In this document: one piece after another, positions 37,201 to 46,758 of the stretch
How the letters are laid out: the number at the start of each line of letters is the position of its first letter
How positions within the stretch are numbered: position 1 is the first letter of the stretch
Assembly (NCBI RefSeq): GCF_021353265.1
Contig: NZ_JAJTWU010000008.1
Span: 1 to 64,000, forward strand
Origin: Pelomonas cellulosilytica
GTDB lineage: Bacteria; Pseudomonadota; Gammaproteobacteria; Burkholderiales; Burkholderiaceae_C
Direction of reading: 5' to 3'
DNA: 64,000 nt
Translations under genes and position numbers: made by a program
Notes under the pieces: generated by a model
Seen by the model: only the letters and a program-made list of their open reading frames with translations
Databases searched by the model: none
What the model was told of the DNA's origin: nothing

Positions 37201-39411
37201 ATGGTGCATGGGGGCTTGGGACGGAGTGAATGCGGCGGCTCGTTGACATGGGTCGCCGGGCTGTTGCCGGGTGTCCTCGCGTTGGCGGCCACAGCGCAGG
37301 ACGCGCCCCTGCCGCCCGAAGGTGCGGCCTCCTCGGCAGTGGCCACCTCAGCATTGCGGCCCGTCATCGTCACGGCGCAGCGCCGGCAGAGCGTACTGGG
37401 CAAGACGCCGCTGTCGGTCGGCGTGCTGGACCAGCACGCCATCGACGTGAACGGCACGGCCCAACTCAGCGATCTCGTTGGCACCGTGCCCGGCGTCACG
37501 GTGCCGAACGGCTTCAGCAACCAGCCGCAGGCCGTGGGCATCCGCGGTATGGGCGTGTCGGTGCCTGCGATGAGCCAGGCGGTCGGCATCTACTTGGACG
37601 ACGTGCCGCTGGTGCGCGGGTACGCGACCGCGCTGTGGGACCTGCCGGACATCGCGCGCATCGAGGTGCTGCGAGGCCCCCAGGGCACGCTGTACGGTCA
37701 GAACTCGACCGCCGGCGCTGTGCGGGTGATCTCCCTCGACCCGACCCGGTCGGCTGTGGCCTGGGGTTCCGTGGGCTTCGGCAACTACCGCAATGCCGAG
37801 CTGCATGCCTACGTCAACGGTCCGATCGGTGATGGTCCTCTCTCGGGCAGCTTCGCGCTTTCGAGCCGTGCCAACAATGGCTTCGGCCTCAACGAGTCCA
37901 CGGGCGAGCGAGTCAACAAGCTCGACGCCACTCAGTTTCGCGCCAAGCTTCGCCTGGCGCAGCCGTCCGGCACGGACGTGGTGCTGGCCGTCGATGGCCT
38001 TCTCGATCGGTCGGACGCCAACACGGGCAACTTCCCGCTCAACGATCCGCATTCCTCCCCGCGAGTGACCTTCGTGACCGCGACGACCGGGCCGTTCAAG
38101 CGAGTCGCTGGTGGGCTGCAGCTTAAGGCTCGCCATCCGTTGGGCGATGGCATCGACCTGCTGTCGATCACGGGTTACCGAGCCTATCGGGATGACCCGA
38201 CGATTGCAGACATCGGCGGCAAGGCCGTGCTGCGCTACCTGCTGTCGCAGACGGTGGAACAGAAGGCCTTCTCGCAGGAGATCCAGTTGCAGGCGAAGCA
38301 AGACCGCCTGGAGTGGACCACGGGCCTTATGCTGGTCTCCGATCGCTTCGACTTCGACCGCATCGTCGACCAGATTCCCCCACTCCCGCGTCCGCGCCTC
38401 GATACCGAGGGCCAAACGCATCTGGAGACGACGGACGTCGGCCTCTATGGTCAGGCCCACTACCAGTGGACAGACGAGTTCGGCCTGACGGCGGGGCTGC
38501 GGGGCTACCGGACGAAACAGACCGGCGGCAACCAGTTCTGGAAACTCGATGCCTTCCAGCAACGCACGCAGGAGGTTTACAACGCCACTGGGCTCACGAC
38601 CTCCAGCCAGGGCCTGCTGCCCCGGCTGGGCGTTGATTGGCAGCGCAACGGCGACCATTTCCTGTACGCCAGTTTTGCGATGGGCCAGAAGTTCGGCGGG
38701 TTCAACCGCGCCACCGCCTCCGAGATCGCCTCCACCTATGCCGCCCGCCCCGAGAAGGTGAGCACCTGGGAACTCGGCAGCAAGTGGCGGCTTGCGGACG
38801 GGCGCCTGACGGCGGATGTGGCGGTGTTCCTGAATCGTTACGGCGAGTATTTGGCCTCGTTGCAGAACACGGTGATCAACGGCGTGCACGTGCCTGATCA
38901 GGTGCTGGTCAACGCCGGCCGGGCGAAGACCTACGGCGTCGACGTGGACTTGGCCGCCAAAGTCGCCGCTCGGACCGAGGTGGCGCTGGCCTTGGAGTTG
39001 TTGCGCAGCCGCATCGAAGAGTTCGCCAACCCGACCGGTGCCGCCCTCAGCAACTATGTCGGCAACGAGCTGCCGTATGCCTCGCACGTGTCGCTTTCGG
39101 CCCGGTTCGGCCACGTGCAGCCGTTGGCAGACGGGTCCTCGCTCGAGTTCAATGCCACGCTGCAGCACCTGTCGAAGCAGTACGCTGACGTGCAGAACAC
39201 CGCTGCCATCGCGATCGAGCCGCAGACCTACGTCAACCTCGGCACCAGCTGGACCAGTCCCGAGCGAAGCTGGACCTTCTCGGTGCGCTTGCGCAACGTC
39301 ACCAACCGCACTTACGTGGTGCTGCGCACGATGATTCCCTCGGTCGATGTCGACGCGGCCAACTTCAACGCGCCGCGAACCTGGCTCGCCACGCTGCGCC
39401 ACGATTTCTAG
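37201..39411 (+). CDS. TonB-dependent outer-membrane receptor
   Basis: A 736-residue receptor. A signal peptide (LTWVAGLLPGVLALAATAQ) is followed by a likely TonB box region (RPVIVTAQRR). The plug domain is about 65-175 (VGIRGMGVSVP, IEVLRGPQGTLYGQNSTAG). The 22-strand barrel ends LATLRHDF with a C-terminal Phe. It is typical of receptors for organic compounds or xenobiotics in Burkholderiales and sphingomonads rather than an obvious siderophore receptor, but the ligand is unknown. The ATPase regulator 3 gene starts 2 bp after its stop, so receptor and regulator are co-expressed. Confidence 0.9.
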   Translation: MVHGGLGRSECGGSLTWVAGLLPGVLALAATAQDAPLPPEGAASSAVATSALRPVIVTAQRRQSVLGKTPLSVGVLDQHAIDVNGTAQLSDLVGTVPGVTVPNGFSNQPQAVGIRGMGVSVPAMSQAVGIYLDDVPLVRGYATALWDLPDIARIEVLRGPQGTLYGQNSTAGAVRVISLDPTRSAVAWGSVGFGNYRNAELHAYVNGPIGDGPLSGSFALSSRANNGFGLNESTGERVNKLDATQFRAKLRLAQPSGTDVVLAVDGLLDRSDANTGNFPLNDPHSSPRVTFVTATTGPFKRVAGGLQLKARHPLGDGIDLLSITGYRAYRDDPTIADIGGKAVLRYLLSQTVEQKAFSQEIQLQAKQDRLEWTTGLMLVSDRFDFDRIVDQIPPLPRPRLDTEGQTHLETTDVGLYGQAHYQWTDEFGLTAGLRGYRTKQTGGNQFWKLDAFQQRTQEVYNATGLTTSSQGLLPRLGVDWQRNGDHFLYASFAMGQKFGGFNRATASEIASTYAARPEKVSTWELGSKWRLADGRLTADVAVFLNRYGEYLASLQNTVINGVHVPDQVLVNAGRAKTYGVDVDLAAKVAARTEVALALELLRSRIEEFANPTGAALSNYVGNELPYASHVSLSARFGHVQPLADGSSLEFNATLQHLSKQYADVQNTAAIAIEPQTYVNLGTSWTSPERSWTFSVRLRNVTNRTYVVLRTMIPSVDVDAANFNAPRTWLATLRHDF

Positions 39412-39413
39412 AA

Positions 39414-42230
39414 ATGCCAGGCGTCCTTGGCTCCCCAACTGACCCGGAGTTCGAGCGGGCGCTGAACTTCGGGCCCTTCACGCTCGACCCCGCGCGAAAG
39501 CGCCTCATGCAAGGCGGTGATGTCGTCCGGCTCGGCAGCCGCGCGCTGGACTTGCTCGTCGCGCTGGTCGAGCGCGCGGGCGATGTGGTGAGTCACGCGG
39601 ACCTGTTCGCGCAGGTCTGGCCGCGCACCGTGGTGGAGGAATCGAGCCTGCGCGTCCACATGTCGGCACTGCGCAAGGCGCTGGGCGATGGTGTGGACGG
39701 CAGGCGATACATCGCAAGCCTGCCGGGTCGGGGCTACAGCTTCGTCATGAACGTCACGCAGACTCAGACCTCCTGCGTGCCTCCTGGGGCGATGACCGTC
39801 GCGCCGATGTCGCCCCGGTTGCTACCCACCCGTCTGACAGGCATCGTCGGCCGGGACCAGGAACTGGATGTTCTGTCGGCCAAGCTGGAGAGGTCCCGGC
39901 TGGTTACCATCGTGTCGCCCGGCGGTATGGGGAAGACGACCGTCGCGTTGGCCCTCGCCGCAGCCGCCGTACACCGGCATGCCGACGGAGCCTGCTTTGT
40001 CGACCTTGCGCCGCTGGACGATGCGTCGCTGGTGCCGCATGCGCTGGCGGCGGCCGCTGGCGTCGCCGCGCCGGAGTCGGATCCATTGCCGCTGCTGGAC
40101 GAGGCGCTCGCCGCGCGAGACCTGCTCATCGTTTTGGACAACTGCGAGCATCTGGCGGCCGCAGCCGCCGCACTCGCTGAACGCCTGCTGCGCGTTGCCC
40201 CTCGGGTCCGCATCCTGGCCACGAGCCGCGAACCGCTCGAGGCCGAGACGGAAACCATCTATCGCTTAGACCCCTTGGCGGTGCCGCCTCTTGAAACAGC
40301 ATCCAGCGTCGAGGACGCACTCGCCTTCGCTTCGCTGCGTCTCTTCGTTGAGCGTGCCGCTGCGAGCGACAACGACTTCCTGCTGTCGCCCACCAACCTG
40401 GCGGCGAGCATCAGAATCTGCCGCCACCTCGACGGCATGCCGCTGGCCATCGAGCTGGCCGCTTCGCGCGTCGGCAATCTCGGCATCCAGGCGCTGGCGG
40501 ACCGTCTTGACGATGTCTTCAGGCTGCTGCGCAGGGGGCGCCGCACCGCGCTGCCCCGCCATCAGACGCTGCAGGCCCTGCTGGACTGGAGCCACGACCT
40601 GATGGAAGCCGACACGCGCGCGGTGCTGCACCGCTTGTCGGTCTTCCGTTCAAGCTTCGACCTGCAGGCAGCGGCTGAGGTGGCCGGCTGCGAGCGCATT
40701 CCGAGGCGTCGGGTGATTACCTGTGTGCTCGACCTTGTCTCGCGCTCGCTGGTGGTGCTGGAGCCCGGAGGGGCCGCCCGCTATCGCCTGCTGTTCGTGG
40801 CGCGGCTCTATGCCGCGGAGCGGCTCGCCGAGGACGGCGATGTGCAGGCGGTCGCGCGGCGCCATGCGCTAAGCATGCGCGATTTGCTCGCTCGGGCCAA
40901 CGCAGAGCTGCGGAACCCGGACACTCCGCTCGCGTTGTGGCGCTCTGTGCATGCCGCCGCCATGCCGGACGTGCGCGCAGCTCTGGACTGGACCCACGGT
41001 CCCGGCGCCGACCCCGTGCTCGGTGCTGAACTGGTGATCGAGTCCGGGCGGCTGCAATTGGAGATTGGCCTCAATGACGAGTTCCTGCCACGTGCGCTTG
41101 CCGGGCTTGCCGCCTTGCGATCGCATGCGGATCCCAATGCGAGTCTGGGACTTCAGCTGCTGACGCTGTTGTGCATGGTCAGCGGTCAGTGCCTGCTCGA
41201 TCACATCATTCCCGCCGACACGCCAGCCCAGCTAGAAGACCTTGCGTATCGCATCGGTTCGCCTGAACAGCAGCGGATGGCTTTGTTTGCGCTGTGCGTC
41301 AACGCTTTCGGCAAGGGCGACTACCCCACTGTTGTGTCGCGTGCGGCACGCTACGCAGCTCTGCCGGTCGATCCACTGGATCCGACCCATGCCGCGGCCA
41401 CCATGGCGGGATGGCGCTTCGAGGCACTCGGCCGACATTACCTGGGCCAGTACGAGGCCGCGTGGAAAAGCTGCGAGCGAGTCCTGGAACACGCGGGCCC
41501 GTGGCGAGCCGGCTCATACACGCAACTGCCGCTGCCAGTGTCGATGGGCACGCTGCAGGCCCGGATTCGGTGGATGCAGGGCTTCGCGGACGAGGCACTC
41601 GATCGGGCCCTGGAGCTGCTGCGATTCTGTGAGGCCGCCCACCCGTTCGCGCTAAGCCACACGCTGTCGCTCGCCCTCATGCCCATCCTGCTCTGGCGCG
41701 GGGACGACGCACAGGCGCTGTCCTTCCTGGTCCGGCTCGTGGACCACGAACTCACCCATGCCCAAAGCTTCTGGATGGCCTGGCCGCACACCTACTGCAA
41801 GGTGCTCGCGCTGCGCGGCCACGACGTCGACGCGCTGCGCGCGCGGCTCGGCAACACGGATCGGGGCAACGACATGCAGACGGACATGCTCTCCACGCTG
41901 GCCCCGCAATTCGTCGGGCCGGCCGTGCTGGAGCGTGTGGGGTCCGGCACGGTGGGCTGGTGCGCGCCGGAGGTGCTGCGCGTGGTGGGCGAGCGCGCGA
42001 ACGACGAGCTGCAGCTGCTGCGCGCGGTGGCGCTGGCGCGCAGCCAGGGCGCGCGTGCGTGGGAATTGCGTGCGGTGACCAGTCTCGCCGCGCAGTGGCA
42101 AGACGCGGGCAGGCGCGATCCGGCTCGCGCGTTGCTTCAGGAGGCGTTGGCCGGAATCACCGAAGGTGGCGGGACGGCGGACTTGCGGCGCGCCGCGGCA
42201 TTGCTATCCGCCTGCGACACCGTCAACTGA
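39414..42230 (+). CDS. Winged-helix STAND ATPase regulator, paralogue 3 (full length)
   Basis: A 938-residue protein with the same plan as paralogue 2: winged helix at about 18-112 (SSLRVHMSALRKALGDG, RYIASLPGRGYSFV), Walker A GGMGKTT at 170-176, Walker B LLIVLDNCEH with D242, LATSREPL, DGMPLAIELAASRVGNLG, and a C-terminal TPR-like region with PVSMGTLQARIRWMQG, PILLWRGDD and VGWCAPEVLRVVGE. It is translationally linked to the TonB receptor gene (2-bp gap), which suggests that it regulates uptake of the receptor's ligand. The 3' end overlaps the convergent MFS gene by 8 bp. Confidence 0.88.
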   Translation: MPGVLGSPTDPEFERALNFGPFTLDPARKRLMQGGDVVRLGSRALDLLVALVERAGDVVSHADLFAQVWPRTVVEESSLRVHMSALRKALGDGVDGRRYIASLPGRGYSFVMNVTQTQTSCVPPGAMTVAPMSPRLLPTRLTGIVGRDQELDVLSAKLERSRLVTIVSPGGMGKTTVALALAAAAVHRHADGACFVDLAPLDDASLVPHALAAAAGVAAPESDPLPLLDEALAARDLLIVLDNCEHLAAAAAALAERLLRVAPRVRILATSREPLEAETETIYRLDPLAVPPLETASSVEDALAFASLRLFVERAAASDNDFLLSPTNLAASIRICRHLDGMPLAIELAASRVGNLGIQALADRLDDVFRLLRRGRRTALPRHQTLQALLDWSHDLMEADTRAVLHRLSVFRSSFDLQAAAEVAGCERIPRRRVITCVLDLVSRSLVVLEPGGAARYRLLFVARLYAAERLAEDGDVQAVARRHALSMRDLLARANAELRNPDTPLALWRSVHAAAMPDVRAALDWTHGPGADPVLGAELVIESGRLQLEIGLNDEFLPRALAGLAALRSHADPNASLGLQLLTLLCMVSGQCLLDHIIPADTPAQLEDLAYRIGSPEQQRMALFALCVNAFGKGDYPTVVSRAARYAALPVDPLDPTHAAATMAGWRFEALGRHYLGQYEAAWKSCERVLEHAGPWRAGSYTQLPLPVSMGTLQARIRWMQGFADEALDRALELLRFCEAAHPFALSHTLSLALMPILLWRGDDAQALSFLVRLVDHELTHAQSFWMAWPHTYCKVLALRGHDVDALRARLGNTDRGNDMQTDMLSTLAPQFVGPAVLERVGSGTVGWCAPEVLRVVGERANDELQLLRAVALARSQGARAWELRAVTSLAAQWQDAGRRDPARALLQEALAGITEGGGTADLRRAAALLSACDTVN

Positions 42231-43566
42231 CCGCCTGCCGTTCGAGCCCCGGGGGCGATGCGGCCAGCACGGCCAGCGTCGCCAGCAGGCTCACGGCCAC
42301 GACGGCGAACATCACGGACGGCCCTGCTCCACGTAGCGTCGGCACCAGCAGCAGCGGACCCAGCGCTCCACCCAGGCGGTTGATCGCCCACGCGATGGCG
42401 CTGGCCGATGCCCGCTGGCCGGTCGGGAACAACTCTGCGCTGTAGACCGTGAGCAGCGGCACATAGAGCGCCACGGAGAGATTGAACAGGCCCATGGCCA
42501 CGATCAATGCTGCGGTGCCGGTGCTGAAGTTGAAAGCCGTGCCGCAGGCCAGCATGGCGACAACGCATGTTGCCATCGCGAGCCGGCGGTCGAGGCGGTC
42601 CATCACCGTGGACGCGACCAAGGTGCCCATCAGCGGGCCCATCGACGAGAGCCCGAAGATCAGCAGCGCCGCATCCAGCTTGAAGCCGCGCTGTGCCAGC
42701 ACGGCGCCTGTCAGCAGCGGGAAGGCGATGGTCGCCCACGGGCTCAGCAAGAACAGACCCACGACCGCGAGCCAGCGCCATAGCATGGGGATGGCCGGCG
42801 CGGTGTTGGCAGCGGAGGGCGCTTCACCTGATGCGGCGGCACCTGGCGAGACCGGCGGCATGGCGAGCACCGCAGCTGAACGTTCGAAGTGTTGCAGAAC
42901 CGCCTCGGCCTTGGCTGCCCGACCGCGTGCGAGCAACCAGCGCGGTGACTCCGGCAGCGCGAAGAAGGACACTGCGGACAATAGAGCACACGCGCTGCCT
43001 ACGAAAAATCCCCAGCGCCAGCCTTCGAGTCCCAGCGGCTGTAGCGGCGCAAGCCAGCGCACCATGAAGATGGCAGCGGGCGGGCCTAGTAGCGCCGGCG
43101 TCAGGCTTAAGAAGATCAGAGAGGCCCGCCGCTGCGGCGGCAGAAGGTCCGTGAGGTAGGCGATGACGATGGGTGGATAGCCGCCGAGTGCCAGGCCGCC
43201 GAGTAGTCGGCACAGCGTGAGCTGCCCGACGCCGTCTGCTATGGCGGCGCCCAGCGAGGCAACGCAGATCCACAGCATGACACCCACCAGTGCCACGCGC
43301 CGTCCTTGCCGGTCGGCCCACCACCCCAGCAGGGGGGCGCCGATGACCGCACCAACGAACACAGCAGACAGCAAAAGGCCCAGCTCGACGGGAGGCACCG
43401 GCGGCGATTGGGTCGAAAACACGGTGCCCAGCACGCCGCCGAACGCCATCTCGAGCGTGTCGATCATCATGCCCATGCCGCACATCAGCATCGCCATCAC
43501 ATGCAGCTGCGTCACCGGCAGGCGGTCCAGGCGTTCGGCAAGGTCGATGTTCGGCAAGGAGGCCAT
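42223..43566 (-). CDS. MFS transporter (aromatic acid/sugar-porter type)
   Basis: A 447-residue, 12-helix permease. The N-terminal IDLAERLDRLPVTQLHV and GMGMMIDTLEMAFGG resemble AAHS/sugar-porter MFS proteins. The signature loop is WADRQGRRVALVG, with YLTDLLPPQRRASLIF in the middle and TVYSAELFPTGQRASA in the second half. The start MASLPNID was preferred on similarity, though it has no clear ribosome-binding site. A GTG 32 codons upstream is possible. It is divergent from ATPase regulator 4 with a very short gap, so the two promoters overlap. It likely imports a compound handled by neighbouring enzymes. Confidence 0.85.
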   Translation of the reverse strand: MASLPNIDLAERLDRLPVTQLHVMAMLMCGMGMMIDTLEMAFGGVLGTVFSTQSPPVPPVELGLLLSAVFVGAVIGAPLLGWWADRQGRRVALVGVMLWICVASLGAAIADGVGQLTLCRLLGGLALGGYPPIVIAYLTDLLPPQRRASLIFLSLTPALLGPPAAIFMVRWLAPLQPLGLEGWRWGFFVGSACALLSAVSFFALPESPRWLLARGRAAKAEAVLQHFERSAAVLAMPPVSPGAAASGEAPSAANTAPAIPMLWRWLAVVGLFLLSPWATIAFPLLTGAVLAQRGFKLDAALLIFGLSSMGPLMGTLVASTVMDRLDRRLAMATCVVAMLACGTAFNFSTGTAALIVAMGLFNLSVALYVPLLTVYSAELFPTGQRASASAIAWAINRLGGALGPLLLVPTLRGAGPSVMFAVVAVSLLATLAVLAASPPGLERQAVS

Positions 43567-43592
43567 GTCGTGACGGAGGGAGATCGGGCGGA

Positions 43593-46505
43593 ATGCGTTG
43601 TCACGATACCCACTGCGAATGCCGCGACCACCCGACTCGCCCCAGGATTCACGCAAATTCACGCCTCGGTTTCATCGTGGATGCGACCATCGTCGGCGAC
43701 GACAAATCCATTGCACAGGTGATGCGCGAGACCGAGACCCTCGCCTTCGGGCCCTTTCTCCTGACCGCTGAGCCGCTTGGCTTGCATGTAGGTGCCCGCG
43801 CTGTCGCGCTGGATGCGCCGGCCGTTGCGCTGCTGGCAGCCATCGCCGTCACGCCGGCCGGCGCTTCGGTGGCACAGCTGGAGGCGTCCGGCGTGAGCGA
43901 GCCGGGAGGCGATGTCGAGCATCTGTGCGTGCAGGTGGGCGACATCAATAACGCGTTGAGCATGTATTCGGATGCCTGGTACGTCGCCTGGTACCCCGAT
44001 GACGCCGAACCTCGCTTCGCGCTGGTGGACGCGAGCCGTGCAAGCGCGCCGCGCACCGCGCTGCCGGCAAAGCGCTTCGACATCCTAGGTCGGGAGGAGG
44101 CGATCGCCCGTGTCGTAGAGCAATTGAAGGCTCGGCGCTTCGTCACCATTCTTGCTGCGGGCGGGATGGGGAAAACGACCGTGGCGCTGGCGACAGCGCA
44201 CGTCGCGGCGGCTGACTATCCTGATGGGGTTTACGTCGTGGACCTCGCGCCGGTCGTCGATCCGACGCTTCTGGCGCAGCGCGTTGCCTCGACCGTTGGC
44301 TGTCTCACCGACTACACCTCCGCGTCCACCGTGCTGCAGCAATGGGCGAACGAGCGCCAGGCGTTGGTTGTGCTGGACAGTTGCGAACATGTGATCGACG
44401 CGGCCGCCGAGTTGGCCGAGGCGCTTGGTGGGGCAGGCTCCCGCGTGGCCGTGCTGGCCACCAGCCGCGAGCCCCTGCGTGCTCGCGGCGAATGGCTCTA
44501 CCGGCTGGCGCCGCTGGCGCTGCCGCAGCCGGGTGAGGCGCGCTCCATTCCGGAGGCGATGGCATTCTCGGCCCTCTGCCTGTTCGTCGAGCGCGCGCGG
44601 GCTGTAGCACCGCACTTCATGCTGGCAGACACCGACGTGCCGCAACTCGTCTCCCTGTGCAGCCGGCTGGACGGCATCGCACTGGCCATAGAGATCGTCG
44701 CAGCACGGGTCGGATCGATGGGTCTCGCCGGTTTGTCGCAGCAGCTCGAGAGCCTGCTGCTCGACCTCCCGGTGCGGCATCGCCATGTCCCTGCGCGCCA
44801 CAGTACCTTGGCGGCGCTGCTCGATTGGAGCTATCAACTGCTCTCACCGGTGGAACAGACGGTACTGCGGCGGCTCTCGGTGTTCCGCAGCGGTTTCAGC
44901 ACGGCGATGGCGGCGCGAGTGGTTGGCGACGATTGGCTCAGCGCAGACGAGGTGCACGATGCGGTGCTGGACCTTGTCGCCAAGTCGCTGATCGCCCCGG
45001 GGCGCGGCAACGATCCCGACTTGAGGCGCCTACTCGACACCACGCGCGCCTACGCTGGTCAGAAACTGGACGAGTCCAGTGAGCGCAAGGCCGTGAGCCT
45101 GCGCCACGCTCACTGGCTGGCCGGTGTGTTGGCCGAGGCTGACAGTGCCTGGAACCGCATGACGCGGCAGCATTGGACGTCCCGCTACGCATCGCTAATC
45201 GATGACATTCGCGCGGCGCTCGACTGGGCCTTCTCGCCGGACGGCGATGTCGCGCTGGGCGTGGAGCTGACGATCGCCGGCTTTGCGATCGGACGCCAGA
45301 TGTTGTTGGTCGACGAGTTCACCGAACGGGTGCAGCGAGCCATCGATGCCATCGCTGTGGACGTCGCCCATACGGGCGGCTCGCTCGATGCAACGATTGC
45401 CGAGGGTCTGCGCAGACGGCTCACGTTCCTTATCGCGTGCCTTGGCATGGGCCGGCGCGTTTCCATCGTGCCGGCGCTGGAGACGGCGGCCACATCGCTA
45501 ACCGGCGCCGATCAAGCGCTTCAACGGTTCTCCGGCGTCAACGGCATGTGGGCCATGGCAGTCATTCGAGGGGACTTCAAAGACAGTGCCGTCTGGGCCG
45601 ACAAGCTGGAACAGCTCGCCGAAGGTGTCGATGATCCTATTGCCCGTCTCGTCGCTTCGCGCATTCAAGCCCAGACGCTTCACTTCACGGGTCGGCACAC
45701 CCAGGCTGCCTGCATGGCGCGTGGTGTGCTGGACGAGGCCTGGCGAACGATCCCCTTGAGCTATAACCCGTCGCCCGTCGAACTGCGGGTGTCGATGCGC
45801 GTCGTGCTCGCCCGGACGCTGTGGATGCAGGGCCGCCCCGACAGCGCCGCGGCGATGGCTGAGGAGGCGATCGAACACGCGCGCACCGATTCGCCGCTGG
45901 CGCAGTGCCAAGTCATCGTGATGGGCTCGCTTGTCATCGCGTTGTGGAGTGGCCTGATCGAGCCGGCGAGGTTGTTGGCCAGTCAACTGGTCGACCTTGA
46001 AAAGTTGCTCGGCTTTTCCCACTGGCTTCGTTGGAGTCGAGGTCTGCGGAGCATGGTGTCGTTGCGTGACGGGGGTGAGGTTCCGCCGTCTGCCGATGCC
46101 AATTGGTTCGAGGAGCCTGAGCCGGTGCTAGCGGACCATCTCGCCACACTGGATGACCGCTGGCTTACGCCTCGCTGTATCCAGCGAGTTGAATCGGGCC
46201 TAGTTGGCTGGTGCGCAGCCGAAGCCCTGCGCTTACAGGGTGAGCGTGCGTTGCGACAGCGTTCCGCTGATGGACGTGCCAGAGGTGAAGTGTTGCTACG
46301 ACGTTCACTCGTCCTCGCGCGCGAGCACGAGGCGGCATCGTGGGAACTCCGCACCGCAACGAGTCTCGCGCGCCACTTGCATAGGCACGATAGAAGATCA
46401 GAGGCCAGGGCAATCCTGGAACCGGTGTTCGCTCGCTTCGCAGAAGGGTTTGAAACCGCTGACTGGCGGGCGGCGCAGGCATTGATTGAAGATTCCAGTA
46501 TCTAG
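43593..46505 (+). CDS. STAND ATPase regulator, paralogue 4, with decayed winged helix
   Basis: A 970-residue protein if started at the ATG after GGAGGGAGA; a GTG at 43678 or ATG at 43723 would match the paralogues' lengths better and leave the TTCAC repeat outside the gene. The N-terminal region keeps the opening strands (LAFGPFLLTAEPLG), but the recognition helix has lost its basic residues (HLCVQVGDINNALSM in place of SLRVHMSALRKAL), so DNA binding is doubtful. The ATPase core is intact: GGMGKTT at 190-196, LVVLDSCEHV, LATSREPL, DGIALAIEIVAARVGSMG. The C-terminal TPR-like region has RVSMRVVLARTLWMQG and VGWCAAEALRLQGE. It may act by pairing with a paralogue or as a sensor only. Confidence 0.82.
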   Translation: MRCHDTHCECRDHPTRPRIHANSRLGFIVDATIVGDDKSIAQVMRETETLAFGPFLLTAEPLGLHVGARAVALDAPAVALLAAIAVTPAGASVAQLEASGVSEPGGDVEHLCVQVGDINNALSMYSDAWYVAWYPDDAEPRFALVDASRASAPRTALPAKRFDILGREEAIARVVEQLKARRFVTILAAGGMGKTTVALATAHVAAADYPDGVYVVDLAPVVDPTLLAQRVASTVGCLTDYTSASTVLQQWANERQALVVLDSCEHVIDAAAELAEALGGAGSRVAVLATSREPLRARGEWLYRLAPLALPQPGEARSIPEAMAFSALCLFVERARAVAPHFMLADTDVPQLVSLCSRLDGIALAIEIVAARVGSMGLAGLSQQLESLLLDLPVRHRHVPARHSTLAALLDWSYQLLSPVEQTVLRRLSVFRSGFSTAMAARVVGDDWLSADEVHDAVLDLVAKSLIAPGRGNDPDLRRLLDTTRAYAGQKLDESSERKAVSLRHAHWLAGVLAEADSAWNRMTRQHWTSRYASLIDDIRAALDWAFSPDGDVALGVELTIAGFAIGRQMLLVDEFTERVQRAIDAIAVDVAHTGGSLDATIAEGLRRRLTFLIACLGMGRRVSIVPALETAATSLTGADQALQRFSGVNGMWAMAVIRGDFKDSAVWADKLEQLAEGVDDPIARLVASRIQAQTLHFTGRHTQAACMARGVLDEAWRTIPLSYNPSPVELRVSMRVVLARTLWMQGRPDSAAAMAEEAIEHARTDSPLAQCQVIVMGSLVIALWSGLIEPARLLASQLVDLEKLLGFSHWLRWSRGLRSMVSLRDGGEVPPSADANWFEEPEPVLADHLATLDDRWLTPRCIQRVESGLVGWCAAEALRLQGERALRQRSADGRARGEVLLRRSLVLAREHEAASWELRTATSLARHLHRHDRRSEARAILEPVFARFAEGFETADWRAAQALIEDSSI
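43648..43662 (+). promoter_or_regulatory. TTCAC direct repeat near the start of ATPase regulator 4
   Basis: TTCACGCAAATTCAC: two boxes 10 bp apart in the same orientation as the ATPase 4 gene. The site lies 96 bp from the divergent MFS start and 61 bp before the candidate ATG at 43723. If it is a true operator, the start of ATPase 4 is probably downstream of it. Confidence 0.45.
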
Positions 46506-46758
46506 CCGCTGCCTACATCGCGTCGCGACTCGGGCCATCGCGCAGCGCACAGATACTGAGTCCAACTTCTGGGGGCGGTTCAATCTCTGAGGGCTGGCGA
46601 CTCACGTGGAACCGGTGCTAAGGCATCTGCGTCACCATATGGCGTGCAATTGGAGCTCTAGGAGACTGGCGCCACGATGACAATCAGAGTGGGCTCCCCG
46701 CACTCCTGCACTGGGGCAGCGCAAACCGGCAGCCGAGGCCTCGTGGGCGCTTGAGCCT

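Noticed and set aside
37348-39438. Open frame of nearly 700 codons antisense to the TonB receptor
   Set aside because: It lies fully opposite a gene with clear plug, barrel and signal-peptide features. Its product is low-complexity, rich in Arg/Gly/His, and typical of GC-rich shadow frames.
43567-43592. A canonical promoter in the gap between the divergent MFS and ATPase 4 starts
   Set aside because: The 26-bp gap as annotated is too short for two promoters. No convincing -35/-10 pair was seen; the real control region probably extends into the first codons of the ATPase 4 frame.
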